Of a DNA stretch of 64,000 nucleotides, positions 44,810 to 53,703 are shown in pieces. This stretch comes from Janthinobacterium sp. 344. Lineage in GTDB: Bacteria > Pseudomonadota > Gammaproteobacteria > Burkholderiales > Burkholderiaceae_D. The DNA lies in NCBI RefSeq assembly GCF_900112025.1, contig NZ_FOKL01000001.1:669752-733751 (forward strand), read 5' to 3'. The position numbers were made by a program, and so were the translations under genes. The notes under the pieces are model-generated. The model worked only from the letters and a program-made list of their open reading frames with translations, did not search any database and was not told the DNA's origin. The first letter of the stretch is position 1, and each line of letters opens with the position of its first letter.

Positions 44810-45816
44810 GCAGCGTGCCGATGAAACCTGAACTGTCGATTATCATTCCAATCTATAACGAACAGGATGGCCTGGCCAGCCTGTTCGCCCGCCTGTATCC
44901 GGCCCTCGATGCCCTGCAGACGAGCTACGAGATCCTTTTCATCAACGACGGCAGCCGCGACAACTCGGTAGCCCTCCTGGCCGAGCAGTTCCGCCAGCGC
45001 CCCGACGTCACGCGCGTGATTTTGTTCAACGGTAATTATGGCCAGCACATGGCCATCCTGGCCGGTTTTGAAGCGTCGCGCGGGCAGATCATGATCACGC
45101 TCGACGCCGACCTGCAAAACCCGCCCGAGGAAATCGGCAACCTGGTGGCGAAGATGCGCGAAGGCTACGATTACGTGGGTTCGATCCGGCGCAAGCGGCA
45201 AGATTCCGCCTGGCGCACGCTGGCCTCGAAAATGATGAACCGCCTGCGCGAACGCATCACCAACATCAAGATCACCGACCAGGGCAACATGCTGCGCGCC
45301 TATGGCCGCAATGTGATCGACCTGGTCAACCAGTGCGCGGAGGTCAACACCTTCGTGCCCGCGCTGGCCTACACCTTCGCCCGCAAGCCCACGGAAATTA
45401 CCGTCGAGCATGAGGAGCGGGCGGCCGGGGAATCGAAATACTCGCTGTACAGCCTGATCCGCCTGAATTTCGACCTGGTCACGGGCTTTTCGCTGATTCC
45501 CCTGCAAATCTTTTCCATGCTGGGCATGCTGCTGTCGGCCAGTTCCGCCTTGCTGGTGGTGTACCTGCTGGTGCGCCGCTTCCTGCTGGGGGCGGAAGCC
45601 GAAGGCGTTTTCACGCTGTTTGCCATCGCCTTCTTCTTCATGGGCGTGATCCTGTTCGGCATCGGCCTGGTGGGCGAATACGTGGGACGCATCTTCCAGC
45701 AAGTGCGCGCCCGCCCCCGCTACGTGGTGCAGACCATCTTGCAGGATGGCATGGCCCAGGCGGAAGCGGAGGCCGCGCCGCACGTGCGCCTGGAAAAACG
45801 CCAGGTGGCCCGCTGA
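44806..45816 (+). CDS. arnC: Undecaprenyl-phosphate 4-deoxy-4-formamido-L-arabinose transferase
   Basis: Protein of 336 residues: GT2 catalytic domain (LSIIIPIYNEQDG, FINDGSRDNS, DADLQNPPEE) and two C-terminal transmembrane helices, as in ArnC. It attaches Ara4-formyl-N to undecaprenyl phosphate on the cytoplasmic face. A GTG at 44806 overlaps the arnB stop (GTGA); an ATG at 44821 is a good alternative and gives the family N-terminus directly. The stop and the next start share one base (TGATG). Confidence 0.93.
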   Translation: MSSVPMKPELSIIIPIYNEQDGLASLFARLYPALDALQTSYEILFINDGSRDNSVALLAEQFRQRPDVTRVILFNGNYGQHMAILAGFEASRGQIMITLDADLQNPPEEIGNLVAKMREGYDYVGSIRRKRQDSAWRTLASKMMNRLRERITNIKITDQGNMLRAYGRNVIDLVNQCAEVNTFVPALAYTFARKPTEITVEHEERAAGESKYSLYSLIRLNFDLVTGFSLIPLQIFSMLGMLLSASSALLVVYLLVRRFLLGAEAEGVFTLFAIAFFFMGVILFGIGLVGEYVGRIFQQVRARPRYVVQTILQDGMAQAEAEAAPHVRLEKRQVAR

Positions 45817-46733
45817 TGGCCGCGCCACGCGCCGTCGTCTTCGGCTACCACAATGTCGGCGTGCGCTGCATCAAGGTGCTGCTGGCGGGCGGCGTCGATA
45901 TCGCCCTGGTCGTCACGCACGAGGACAGTCCCACGGAAAACCTGTGGTTCGAATCCGTCGCCAGCCTGTGCCGGGAAGAAGGCATTGCGTACATCACGCC
46001 CGGCGACGCCCGCGCGCCGGAACTGCTGGCGCAGGTCCAGGCCGCCCAGCCGGACATGCTGTTCAGTTTTTACTACCGCCACATGCTGCCGGCTAGCATC
46101 CTGGAAGTCGCTCCCGCCTACAATATGCACGGCTCGCTGCTGCCGCAGTTCCGCGGCCGCGCGCCCGTCAACTGGGCCGTGCTGCATGGCGCCACGCAGA
46201 CGGGCGCCAGCCTGCATGAAATGACCGTCAAGCCGGACGCCGGCGCCATCGTCGCGCAGACGGCCGTGCCCATCCTGCCCGACGACACGGCCTTCGAAGT
46301 CTTCGGCAAGGTGACGGTTGCCGCGGAACAAACCCTGTGGGGCGTGCTCCCGGGCTTGCTCGATGGCACGGCGCCGCGCCAGCCGAACGATCTGCGCCAG
46401 GGCGGCTACTTCGGCGGGCGCACGCCGGAAGACGGCCGCATCGACTGGAAATTACCGGCGCAACAGGTCTACAACCTGCACCGGGCAGTCGCGCCCCCGT
46501 ATCCTGGCGCCTTTACAGAAGTCAACAATGTCGTTTACATCATCGAAAAAGCCCGTTTAAGCAAACAGCCTGCGGGAAGTTTGCCACCGGGCTTGGCGGT
46601 AGTGGATAATTGCATCTTTGGCGTCTGCGGAGACGGCCGCATGCTGGCCATTTCCGCGCTGAGGGCTGCCGGGGAGCCGATTTCGGCTCAGCAATTGCAA
46701 GCAAGTCTGACCACCCACGTCAGCACACACTGA
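45816..46733 (+). CDS. arnA: UDP-Ara4N formyltransferase (separate ArnA N-terminal domain)
   Basis: Protein of 305 residues matching the N-terminal half of enterobacterial ArnA. The formyltransferase residues are visible: Asn and His of NMHGSLLPQFRG and Asp of KPDAGAIVAQ. It formylates UDP-L-Ara4N with 10-formyltetrahydrofolate. In enterobacteria this domain is fused to the decarboxylase; here that is a separate gene starting 21 bases downstream. The start overlaps the arnC stop by one base. It could be called arnA1 or fmt-like; the symbol arnA is by analogy. Confidence 0.9.
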   Translation: MAAPRAVVFGYHNVGVRCIKVLLAGGVDIALVVTHEDSPTENLWFESVASLCREEGIAYITPGDARAPELLAQVQAAQPDMLFSFYYRHMLPASILEVAPAYNMHGSLLPQFRGRAPVNWAVLHGATQTGASLHEMTVKPDAGAIVAQTAVPILPDDTAFEVFGKVTVAAEQTLWGVLPGLLDGTAPRQPNDLRQGGYFGGRTPEDGRIDWKLPAQQVYNLHRAVAPPYPGAFTEVNNVVYIIEKARLSKQPAGSLPPGLAVVDNCIFGVCGDGRMLAISALRAAGEPISAQQLQASLTTHVSTH

Positions 46734-46754
46734 TATCACACAAGAGAATCTCAC

Positions 46755-47807
46755 ATGAAAAAAGTCCTCATCTTAGGCGTCAACGGCTTCATCGGCCACC
46801 ACCTGTCCAAACGCATCCTGGAAACCACCGACTGGCATGTCTACGGCATGGACATGAACACGGACCGCATCACGGAATTGCTGGACGACGACAACTACAA
46901 GTCGCGCATGCACTTCTTTGAAGGCGACATCACGATCAACAAGGAATGGGTCGAGTACCACATCAAGAAATGCGACGTGATCCTGCCCCTGGTGGCCATC
47001 GCCACGCCATCGACCTACGTCAAGCAGCCGCTGCGCGTGTTCGAACTGGACTTCGAAGCCAACCTGCCCATCGTGCGCTCGGCCGCCAAGTACGGCAAGC
47101 ACCTGGTCTTCCCGTCGACCTCGGAAGTGTATGGCATGTGCCACGACGAAGAGTTCGATCCGGAAAACTCGGAACTGATCTGCGGCCCGATCAACAAGCC
47201 GCGCTGGATCTATTCGAACGCCAAGCAGCTGATGGACCGCGTGATCTGGGGCTACGGCATGGAAGGCCTGAACTTCACCCTGTTCCGTCCCTTCAACTGG
47301 ATCGGCGCCGGCCTGGACTCGATCCACACGCCGAAAGAAGGCTCCTCGCGCGTGGTGACGCAATTCTTTGGCCACATCGTGCGCGGCGAGAACATCTCGC
47401 TGGTCGACGGCGGCGCGCAAAAACGCGCGTTCACGTATATCGATGACGGCATCGATGCGCTGATCCGCATCATCGCCAACAAGAACGGCATCGCCAGCGG
47501 CAAGATCTACAACATTGGCAATCCGGTCAACAATTACTCGATCCGCGACCTGGCCGGCATGATGCTGACCCTGGCCGCCGAATATCCGGAATACGCCGAA
47601 GGCGCGAAACACGTGAAAATCGTGGAAACGACGTCGGGTGCCTATTACGGCGCCGGCTACCAGGACGTGCAGAACCGCGTGCCGAAAATCACGAATACCT
47701 GCGAAGAACTGGGCTGGGCGCCAAGCACCTCCATGGCCGATTCCCTGCGCAATATTTTCGATGCCTACCGCAGCCAGGTAGCCCAAGCCAAAGCACTGAT
47801 GGATTAA
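46755..47807 (+). CDS. arnA: UDP-glucuronate decarboxylase (separate ArnA C-terminal domain)
   Basis: Protein of 350 residues corresponding to the C-terminal half of ArnA. It is a short-chain dehydrogenase/reductase fold with the NAD motif GVNGFIGHH at about 8-16, catalytic Thr/Ser in PSTSEVYG and the Tyr-Lys pair as YSNAKQLMDR. It oxidises and decarboxylates UDP-glucuronate to UDP-4-keto-pentose, the first committed step to L-Ara4N. The stop overlaps the arnD start by one base (TAATG). With the preceding gene it shows a split arnA. Confidence 0.93.
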   Translation: MKKVLILGVNGFIGHHLSKRILETTDWHVYGMDMNTDRITELLDDDNYKSRMHFFEGDITINKEWVEYHIKKCDVILPLVAIATPSTYVKQPLRVFELDFEANLPIVRSAAKYGKHLVFPSTSEVYGMCHDEEFDPENSELICGPINKPRWIYSNAKQLMDRVIWGYGMEGLNFTLFRPFNWIGAGLDSIHTPKEGSSRVVTQFFGHIVRGENISLVDGGAQKRAFTYIDDGIDALIRIIANKNGIASGKIYNIGNPVNNYSIRDLAGMMLTLAAEYPEYAEGAKHVKIVETTSGAYYGAGYQDVQNRVPKITNTCEELGWAPSTSMADSLRNIFDAYRSQVAQAKALMD

Positions 47808-48766
47808 TGTTGAGCAAGCCGTTCCTGACCCTGAAGATCGACGTCGATACCTATCGCGGCACCCGCGAAGGCATGGGCAACCTGGTGCGCATGCTGCTGG
47901 CTCACCAGGCCAACGCCACCTTTTTGTTCTCGCTGGGCCCCGACCACACGGGCTGGGCCTTGCGACGCGCCTTGCGGCCCGGTTTTTTCAGCAAGGTGTC
48001 GCGCACTTCGGTGGTCGAACACTATGGCTTGAAAACATTGATGTATGGCACTTTGCTGCCGGGGCCCGATATCGGCAAGCAATGCGCGGCGCAACTGCGC
48101 GCCGTGCGCGATGCCGGCTTCGAGTGCGGCATCCACACCTGGGATCACACCCTGTGGCAAGACAACGTGGCCAAGCGCAACGCCGCCTGGACCATCAACA
48201 TGATGCGCAAGGCCGCCAGCCGCTACGAACAGGTGTTCGGCACGAGGCCGCACACGCACGGCGCGGCCGGCTGGCAAATGAATGTCAGCGCCTTTGTCGA
48301 GCACGACACGGCCGGCTACCGCTACGCCTCGGATGGCCGCGCCATGCTCGACGAGCGGGGCGCCATGGCGCAGCCGGCGCAAGGTCCGCACCGCGTGCGC
48401 AATGGCAACACCATCCTGCAATGCGTGCAATTGCCGACCACCCTGCCGACCCTGGATGAATTGCTGGGCTGTGAAATCGACGGCAAGTTGATTACAACGA
48501 GCAATGTCGCCGCGCACATCCTGTCGCTGACGGCGGACACCCCCCGCGATCACGTGTATACCTTGCACGCGGAACTTGAAGGACAGAAACTCGCCCCCAT
48601 TTTCGAGCAACTGCTGGCTGGCTGGAAAGCCCAGGGCTACCAGTTCGCGTCGATGGGCGATTATCATGACAAGATAAAAAACACGGACCTGCCCGTTTGC
48701 CCCATCACCTGGGATGAATTGCCAGGGCGTTCGGGACGCCTGATTGTGCAGGGCAAAGCGGCCTGA
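47807..48766 (+). CDS. arnD: 4-deoxy-4-formamido-L-arabinose-phosphoundecaprenol deformylase
   Basis: Protein of 319 residues with a polysaccharide-deacetylase fold. The metal Asp lies in LKIDVDTYRG, the His pair in GIHTWDHTLW, and TRPHTHGAAGW follows. It removes the formyl group from the lipid-linked sugar, making the pathway irreversible before flipping. It is the last arn gene recognised. No arnE or arnF flippase gene follows; a peroxiredoxin gene comes 74 bases later. Confidence 0.93.
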   Translation: MLSKPFLTLKIDVDTYRGTREGMGNLVRMLLAHQANATFLFSLGPDHTGWALRRALRPGFFSKVSRTSVVEHYGLKTLMYGTLLPGPDIGKQCAAQLRAVRDAGFECGIHTWDHTLWQDNVAKRNAAWTINMMRKAASRYEQVFGTRPHTHGAAGWQMNVSAFVEHDTAGYRYASDGRAMLDERGAMAQPAQGPHRVRNGNTILQCVQLPTTLPTLDELLGCEIDGKLITTSNVAAHILSLTADTPRDHVYTLHAELEGQKLAPIFEQLLAGWKAQGYQFASMGDYHDKIKNTDLPVCPITWDELPGRSGRLIVQGKAA

Positions 48767-48840
48767 ATGCTGTATTGTTGCACCTGGATGCGTTGCCAGG
48801 TTAAAAACAGCGCTGATGATCACCGTTCAGGAGAGAACCT

Positions 48841-49311
48841 GTGGCTGATAGCCAATCCCTCGTTAGCATTCCCGACTTTACCGCTGCCATGACCAGCGGC
48901 AAGACCTTCCAGTTGCTGGGCCGTCCGGCCAAGGCGACGGTATTGTTTTTTTATCCGAAGGACAATACTCCAGGCTGCACCACTGAAAACATCGCCTTCC
49001 GCGATGCTTATCCGCAGTTCGTCGCCGCCGGCGTGGAAATCTACGGCGTCAGCCGCGATTCCCTGCGCTCGCATGAAAGCTTCAAGGCCAAGCTGGACCT
49101 GCCGTTCGAACTGATTTCCGACCCGGACGAAGCCGTTTGCCAGCTGTTTAACGTCATGAAGATGAAACAGATGTATGGCAAGACGGTCCGCGGCGTCGAG
49201 CGCAGCACGTTTGTGATTGACGCCCAGGGCCGATTAATGAAAGAATGGAGAGGCGTGAAGGTCGCAACTCACGTGGAAGAAGTGCTGGAATTCGTAGCGC
49301 ATCTGAAATGA
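48841..49311 (+). CDS. bcp: Thiol peroxidase, BCP/PrxQ-type peroxiredoxin
   Basis: Protein of 156 residues with a GTG start preceded by AGGAGAG. The peroxidatic cysteine is Cys46 in NTPGCTTEN. The resolving Cys five residues later, present in E. coli BCP, is absent (Ile51), but another Cys occurs at about 100 in DEAVCQLF and might serve. It reduces hydrogen peroxide and organic hydroperoxides in the cytoplasm using thioredoxin-type donors. It stands alone between the arn operon and phoH. Confidence 0.93.
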   Translation: MADSQSLVSIPDFTAAMTSGKTFQLLGRPAKATVLFFYPKDNTPGCTTENIAFRDAYPQFVAAGVEIYGVSRDSLRSHESFKAKLDLPFELISDPDEAVCQLFNVMKMKQMYGKTVRGVERSTFVIDAQGRLMKEWRGVKVATHVEEVLEFVAHLK

Positions 49312-49471
49312 TCATCTGTCCTGGTCACATGCGCGTTGCCGGCTTCCAGCGAGCTTAGTTCAACCGCAGTTCAGTTCACGCTACCTATCGCCATTTTGAG
49401 TCAACGAAGCGCCTCCACCCACTGCGCCAGGCGGGCCACCAGCCCGTCGATAGCGTCCACGACCGGCCTTG

Positions 49472-49494
49472 CTGCCGGCCTTCCGGCAGTTATT
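49472..49494 (+). terminator. Weak hairpin terminator downstream of bcp
   Basis: Seven-pair stem CTGCCGG/CCGGCAG with loop CCTT, followed by TTATT. It lies 160 bases after the bcp stop and could end the bcp transcript or act in the phoH leader. Confidence 0.45.
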
Positions 49495-49600
49495 CGTCCT
49501 GTAGCATTGTTGTTCCCCCGCATCCACCCCATGAGAAACGCCGCCGGAAGCTGGCTGCCCATGGGCGATTCATTCCAGAAATTTTTTGATTGAGATCCTG

Positions 49601-51343
49601 ATGCCACTGCCAAAATTACCGAGCAAGCCAGCCACCATCCTGGCCACCCAAGATTACCCAACCGCAGGCGCAGCGCGCCCGGCCACGAAAACCCCGGCAG
49701 CCAAGAAAGTGGCTGCACCTGTCATGGAAGCGGCGATCGCCGAAGTTGCCAAGCCGATCCGCAATGCGGCCACGAAGATCAAGCAAGTGGCGGCCCTGAT
49801 GGTCGCCAAGCCGGCGGCGAAGGGCAAGGTCACGCCGCTCAAGTCCGTCAAGCAAGCCGAGCAGCCGCATCCGGCCAAGCACAAGGCCGTCGAAGTGCAG
49901 CTCAAGTCGTCCGTCAGCCGCGCCGCCGACCAGCGCGGCCTGTCGAAGCTGTTTGTGCTCGACACCAACGTGCTGATGCACGATCCATCGTCGCTGTTCC
50001 GCTTCGAGGAACACGATGTGTACCTGCCGATGATGACCCTGGAAGAGCTGGACAACCACAAGAAGGGCATGACGGAAGTGGCGCGCAATGCCCGCCAGGT
50101 CTCGCGCACCCTCGACGCCCTGATCAGCAACACGGACGACGACGCCATCGAACACGGCATCCCCCTGTCCAAGCTGGGCAACAAGGATGCCAAGGGCCGT
50201 CTGTTCTTCCAGACGCGCCTGCAAAGCGCCGACTTGCCGGCTGGCTTGCCAGTAGGCAAGGCCGACAACCAGATCCTGGCCGTCGTGCGCTCGCTCGAGT
50301 CGGAGCAGGATGGCCGTCCCGTCGTGCTGGTGTCGAAGGACATCAACATGCGCATCAAGGCGCGCGCCCTGGGCTTGCCGGCCGAAGACTACTTCAATGA
50401 CCATGTGCTGGAAGACACGGACTTGCTGTATTCGGGCATCGTGCAATTGCCGGACGACTTCTGGAACAAGCATGGCAAGGACATGGAATCGTGGCAGGAA
50501 AGCAAGAACGGCTACAGCTCCACGTTCTACCGCGTGACGGGCCCGTTCGTGCCGTCGCTGCTGGTCAACCAGTTCATCTACCTGGAACCGAAAAATGGCG
50601 AAGCGCCGTTCTACGGCCAGGTAAAGCAGATCAACGGCAAGACGGCCGTGCTGCAAACCCTGCGCGACTTCAGCCACACGAAGAACAATGTGTGGGGCGT
50701 GACGGCGCGCAACCGCGAGCAGAACTTCGCGCTGAACCTGCTGATGAACCCGGAATGCGACTTCGTCACCCTGCTGGGCCAGGCCGGTACCGGCAAGACC
50801 CTGCTGGCCCTGGCCGCCGGCCTGGCGCAAGTGCTGGAAACCAAGCTCTACAACGAAATCATCGTCACCCGCGTGACGGTGCCGGTGGGCGAAGACATCG
50901 GTTTCCTGCCGGGCACGGAAGAAGAAAAGATGTCGCCATGGATGGGCGCCTTCGACGACAACCTGGAAGTGCTGAACAAGTCCGACTCGGATGGCGGCGA
51001 ATGGGGCCGCGCGGCAACGCAAGACCTGATCCGCTCGCGCATCAAGATCAAGTCGCTCAACTTCATGCGCGGCCGCACCTTCGTCAACAAGTTCCTGATC
51101 ATCGATGAAGCGCAAAACCTGACGCCGAAACAGGTCAAGACCCTGGTCACGCGCGCCGGCCCCGGCACGAAGATCCTGTGCCTGGGCAACATCGCACAGA
51201 TCGACACGCCTTACCTGACGGAAGGCTCGAGCGGCCTGACCTACGTGGTCGACCGCTTCAAGGGCTGGTCGCACAGCGGCCACGTCACCCTGGCGCGCGG
51301 CGAGCGTTCGCGCCTGGCCGACCACGCCAGCGAAGTGCTGTAA
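49601..51343 (+). CDS. PIN-domain/PhoH family ATPase
   Basis: About 580 residues. A basic Ala/Lys/Pro-rich N-terminal extension of about 100 residues is followed by a PIN ribonuclease domain (Asp121 in VLDTNVLMHDP and later acidic residues) and a C-terminal PhoH ATPase domain with Walker A GQAGTGKT at 393-400 and Walker B FLIIDEAQNL. Such PIN-PhoH proteins couple an RNase domain to an ATP-dependent RNA helicase-like engine. The ATG at 49601 is preceded by GAGAT; a TTG at 49586 is an alternative. A strong terminator follows. Confidence 0.92.
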   Translation: MPLPKLPSKPATILATQDYPTAGAARPATKTPAAKKVAAPVMEAAIAEVAKPIRNAATKIKQVAALMVAKPAAKGKVTPLKSVKQAEQPHPAKHKAVEVQLKSSVSRAADQRGLSKLFVLDTNVLMHDPSSLFRFEEHDVYLPMMTLEELDNHKKGMTEVARNARQVSRTLDALISNTDDDAIEHGIPLSKLGNKDAKGRLFFQTRLQSADLPAGLPVGKADNQILAVVRSLESEQDGRPVVLVSKDINMRIKARALGLPAEDYFNDHVLEDTDLLYSGIVQLPDDFWNKHGKDMESWQESKNGYSSTFYRVTGPFVPSLLVNQFIYLEPKNGEAPFYGQVKQINGKTAVLQTLRDFSHTKNNVWGVTARNREQNFALNLLMNPECDFVTLLGQAGTGKTLLALAAGLAQVLETKLYNEIIVTRVTVPVGEDIGFLPGTEEEKMSPWMGAFDDNLEVLNKSDSDGGEWGRAATQDLIRSRIKIKSLNFMRGRTFVNKFLIIDEAQNLTPKQVKTLVTRAGPGTKILCLGNIAQIDTPYLTEGSSGLTYVVDRFKGWSHSGHVTLARGERSRLADHASEVL

Positions 51344-51377
51344 GTTGACGGGGCGGCGCCAGCCGCCTCAGTCATTG

Positions 51378-51415
51378 AAAAGCCCCGGCCGCAGCGATGC
51401 GGACGGGGCTTTTTT
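51378..51415 (+). terminator. Rho-independent terminator of the PhoH gene
   Basis: Stem AAAAGCCCCG/CGGGGCTTTT (51378-51387 and 51404-51413) with an imperfectly paired interior, followed by further T residues. Confidence 0.9.
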
Positions 51416-51481
51416 CATGTGCGCAGGTTTTCTTGGCGGCATGTTCTAATACCGCTCCTTTCCTCCAAGACACCTTTCCCG

Positions 51482-52156
51482 ATGCATCCCGCCTTCCAGT
51501 TGCTGCTCTGCCTGATCCTCTTCATGTTCCTGCACATTTCCGTCATGGCCATCTGCGCCCGCGCGTTTGGCATAACGCTGCGCCAGGTCAGCTATGGCGT
51601 GGGTCCCACCCTGCTGCGCCTGGGAACAGTCCACGTCAAGCTGCTGCCGCTGGCGGGCAATGTGGCATTGAAAGATACGCGCGAGGAAACCTTGTATGAC
51701 GACGATCCCTGCCGCGATGCGTACAACTTCCAGCCGCTGTGGAAGCAGGTGCTGCTGCCCCTGAGCGGCGTGGCCGTGCTGCTGGTCTTGTCGCTGGGCA
51801 TCATGGGAGCTTCGGGCTGGGAGCGCTTTGTCGCCGCCTTCGGGCAAATCGCCGATGGCGCGCTGGCGCCGTTGTCGAGGGCGCAGGACTTGCTGGGTGA
51901 CGGGGAACAATTTGCCCGTACACACGGCTTTGCGCAGGTGTTCGCCCTGTTCTCGTTGAAACTGTGCGCGTTCAACCTGCTGCCGTTTGCCAGCCTGAAT
52001 GGCGGCCAGGCGCTGCTGACCATCATCCGCGGCGGCAAGCCGTATGTGGCGTGGGAAGAGCCGCTGGCGAAATGGCTGCTGCTGCCGGGGCTGGCAATCT
52101 TGCTGGCGTGGGCGGCGGCGTTCGGCTGCTATGGCTGGAAGGCGCTCGGGGCGTAA
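51482..52156 (+). CDS. M50/site-2-protease-like membrane protein lacking catalytic residues
   Basis: Protein of 224 residues with membrane helices near residues 5-28, 85-110, 165-180 and 200-218. Its arrangement recalls M50 proteases: a His in the first helix (FLHISVMA, where active enzymes have HExxH) and a late LLPFASLNGGQALL block in place of the usual NxxPxxxLDGG. Glu and the second His are replaced and the Asp is Asn, so zinc catalysis is unlikely. The PDZ-like region of RseP is absent. Single gene after the phoH terminator, convergent with the aldehyde dehydrogenase gene. Confidence 0.65.
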   Translation: MHPAFQLLLCLILFMFLHISVMAICARAFGITLRQVSYGVGPTLLRLGTVHVKLLPLAGNVALKDTREETLYDDDPCRDAYNFQPLWKQVLLPLSGVAVLLVLSLGIMGASGWERFVAAFGQIADGALAPLSRAQDLLGDGEQFARTHGFAQVFALFSLKLCAFNLLPFASLNGGQALLTIIRGGKPYVAWEEPLAKWLLLPGLAILLAWAAAFGCYGWKALGA

Positions 52157-52179
52157 GGAAACGCCCCCAAGGCGCCCGG

Positions 52180-53547
52180 TCAGCCCACCAGCACCAGCTT
52201 GCGGTTGACGAATTCCATGATGCCCAGGTCCGACAACTCGCGGCCATAGCCCGAGTGCTTCACGCCGCCGAACGGCAGGTCGGGCGCCGTGATGGCCGGC
52301 GAGTTGATGAAGACCATGCCCGTCTCGATCCGGCTGGCCAAGCGCTTGCCGCGCGCCACGTCGGCCGTGATGATGGTGCCGCCCAGGCCGAATGGCGAAT
52401 CGTTGGCCAGGGTGATCGCCGCGTTTTCATCCTCGACGCGGAAAATCATGGCGACAGGCGCAAAGAATTCCTGGTAATACACGGGATTCGATGGCGCCAC
52501 CTCGGTCAGGATGGTGGGCTGCAGGAAATAGCCCTGGCGCGCGATGCGCTTGCCCCCCAACAGCACCTTGGCGCCGCCTTCCACGGCCTGGCCGATTTGC
52601 TTGACGGCCAGTTCCAGCGCGCCCTCGCTGGACAGGGGCGCCAGGGTGGTGTCAGCGTCCATCGGATCGCCTGGCTGCAATTTTTCCAGTTCCGCCTGGA
52701 AGCGTTGCAGGAAGACGTCGGCGACGCTGTCGAGCAAAATGAAGCGCTTCGAGCCATCGCAGACCTGGCCCGCGTTCTGGATGCGGCCGATGACGGCCAG
52801 CTTGACGGCCAGGTCCATGTCGGCGTCGTCGAGCACGATGAAGGCGTCGCTGCCGCCCAGTTCCATCGTGGTTTTCTTCAGGGCCTTGCCGGCCGTGGCC
52901 GCCACGGAGGCGCCGGCCCGCTCGCTGCCCGTCAGCGCCACGCCCTGCACGCGGGGGTCGGCAATGGCGGTGGCCACTTGCTCACTGGAAAAGAATGCAT
53001 TCGTATACGCGCCCGCCGGCGCGCCCGCGTCGAGGAACAGCTTTTCAAACGCCAGCGCGCACTGGGGCACGTTGGACGCATGTTTCACCACCAAGGTATT
53101 GCCTGCCATCAGGTTCGGCCCGGCGACCCTGGCCAGCTGGTAATACGGGAAATTCCACGGTTCGACGCAGAAGATGACGCCCAGCGGCGCGATTTCCACC
53201 GTCGCCTCGCCGCGCTTGACGTCGAGCGGCTTGGGCGCCAGGAACTGCTCGGCATTGTCGGCGTAGTAATCGAGAATCTTCACGCACAGCGACACTTCCT
53301 GCTGCGCTTCCTTGAACAGCTTGCCCATTTCCAGCGTGATCAATTTGGCAAAGGCGTCACGCTGCTCTTTCAGCAGGGCCGCCGCCTGTTTCACCACGGC
53401 CTTGCGCTCGGCAAAGCTGCGCGTGCGCCAGTCGTTTTCATAGGTCGTGGCCGCCTTGGCCAGGATGCTTTCCATCTGCGCGTCGCTGTGCGGCGTGAAA
53501 GTCTGTTCGATCTGTTCGCTGTAGGGATTCGTGGTCTGGTAGCTCAT
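52180..53547 (-). CDS. NAD(P)-dependent succinate-semialdehyde-type aldehyde dehydrogenase
   Basis: Protein of 455 residues of the aldehyde dehydrogenase superfamily. The catalytic Cys263 lies in NAGQVCDGSKRF and the general base Glu229 in MELGGSDAF; the cofactor motif SERAGASVAA is present. The N-terminal TTNPYSEQIEQTF start and length of about 455 fit the shorter succinate-semialdehyde dehydrogenase group (Sad/YneI-like), which lets cells use GABA-derived semialdehyde. I start at 53547, preceded by AAGGAAAT. It is followed by the convergent M50-like gene, with a hairpin at the junction. Confidence 0.9.
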   Translation of the reverse strand: MSYQTTNPYSEQIEQTFTPHSDAQMESILAKAATTYENDWRTRSFAERKAVVKQAAALLKEQRDAFAKLITLEMGKLFKEAQQEVSLCVKILDYYADNAEQFLAPKPLDVKRGEATVEIAPLGVIFCVEPWNFPYYQLARVAGPNLMAGNTLVVKHASNVPQCALAFEKLFLDAGAPAGAYTNAFFSSEQVATAIADPRVQGVALTGSERAGASVAATAGKALKKTTMELGGSDAFIVLDDADMDLAVKLAVIGRIQNAGQVCDGSKRFILLDSVADVFLQRFQAELEKLQPGDPMDADTTLAPLSSEGALELAVKQIGQAVEGGAKVLLGGKRIARQGYFLQPTILTEVAPSNPVYYQEFFAPVAMIFRVEDENAAITLANDSPFGLGGTIITADVARGKRLASRIETGMVFINSPAITAPDLPFGGVKHSGYGRELSDLGIMEFVNRKLVLVG

Positions 53548-53652
53548 CTGATTTCCTTGGTCGTGGCGCCCCGGGAGTGCGTGGGGTAGCTGGACAGTAT
53601 GCAGGCGGGCGGCCAGCGCGACAGTACGCACGCGAACATAGCGGCCAATGAA

Positions 53653-53676
53653 CACAGGCGCCGCGCGGCGCCTGTG
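53653..53676 (-). terminator. Hairpin after the beta-lactamase-fold hydrolase gene
   Basis: Ten-pair perfect stem CACAGGCGCC/GGCGCCTGTG with a GCGC loop, located 28 bases after the hydrolase stop on the minus strand. A strong U-run is missing, so termination may be partial or Rho-assisted. Confidence 0.55.
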
Positions 53677-53703
53677 GATGAATCGCTAGCCAGCCGGAAC
53701 GGC

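Noticed and set aside
49401..49718. Minus-strand frame between bcp and phoH whose end (AIDGLVARLAQWVEALR) looks protein-like
   Set aside because: The upstream part is Trp-rich nonsense and overlaps phoH; possible gene relic but not supportable.
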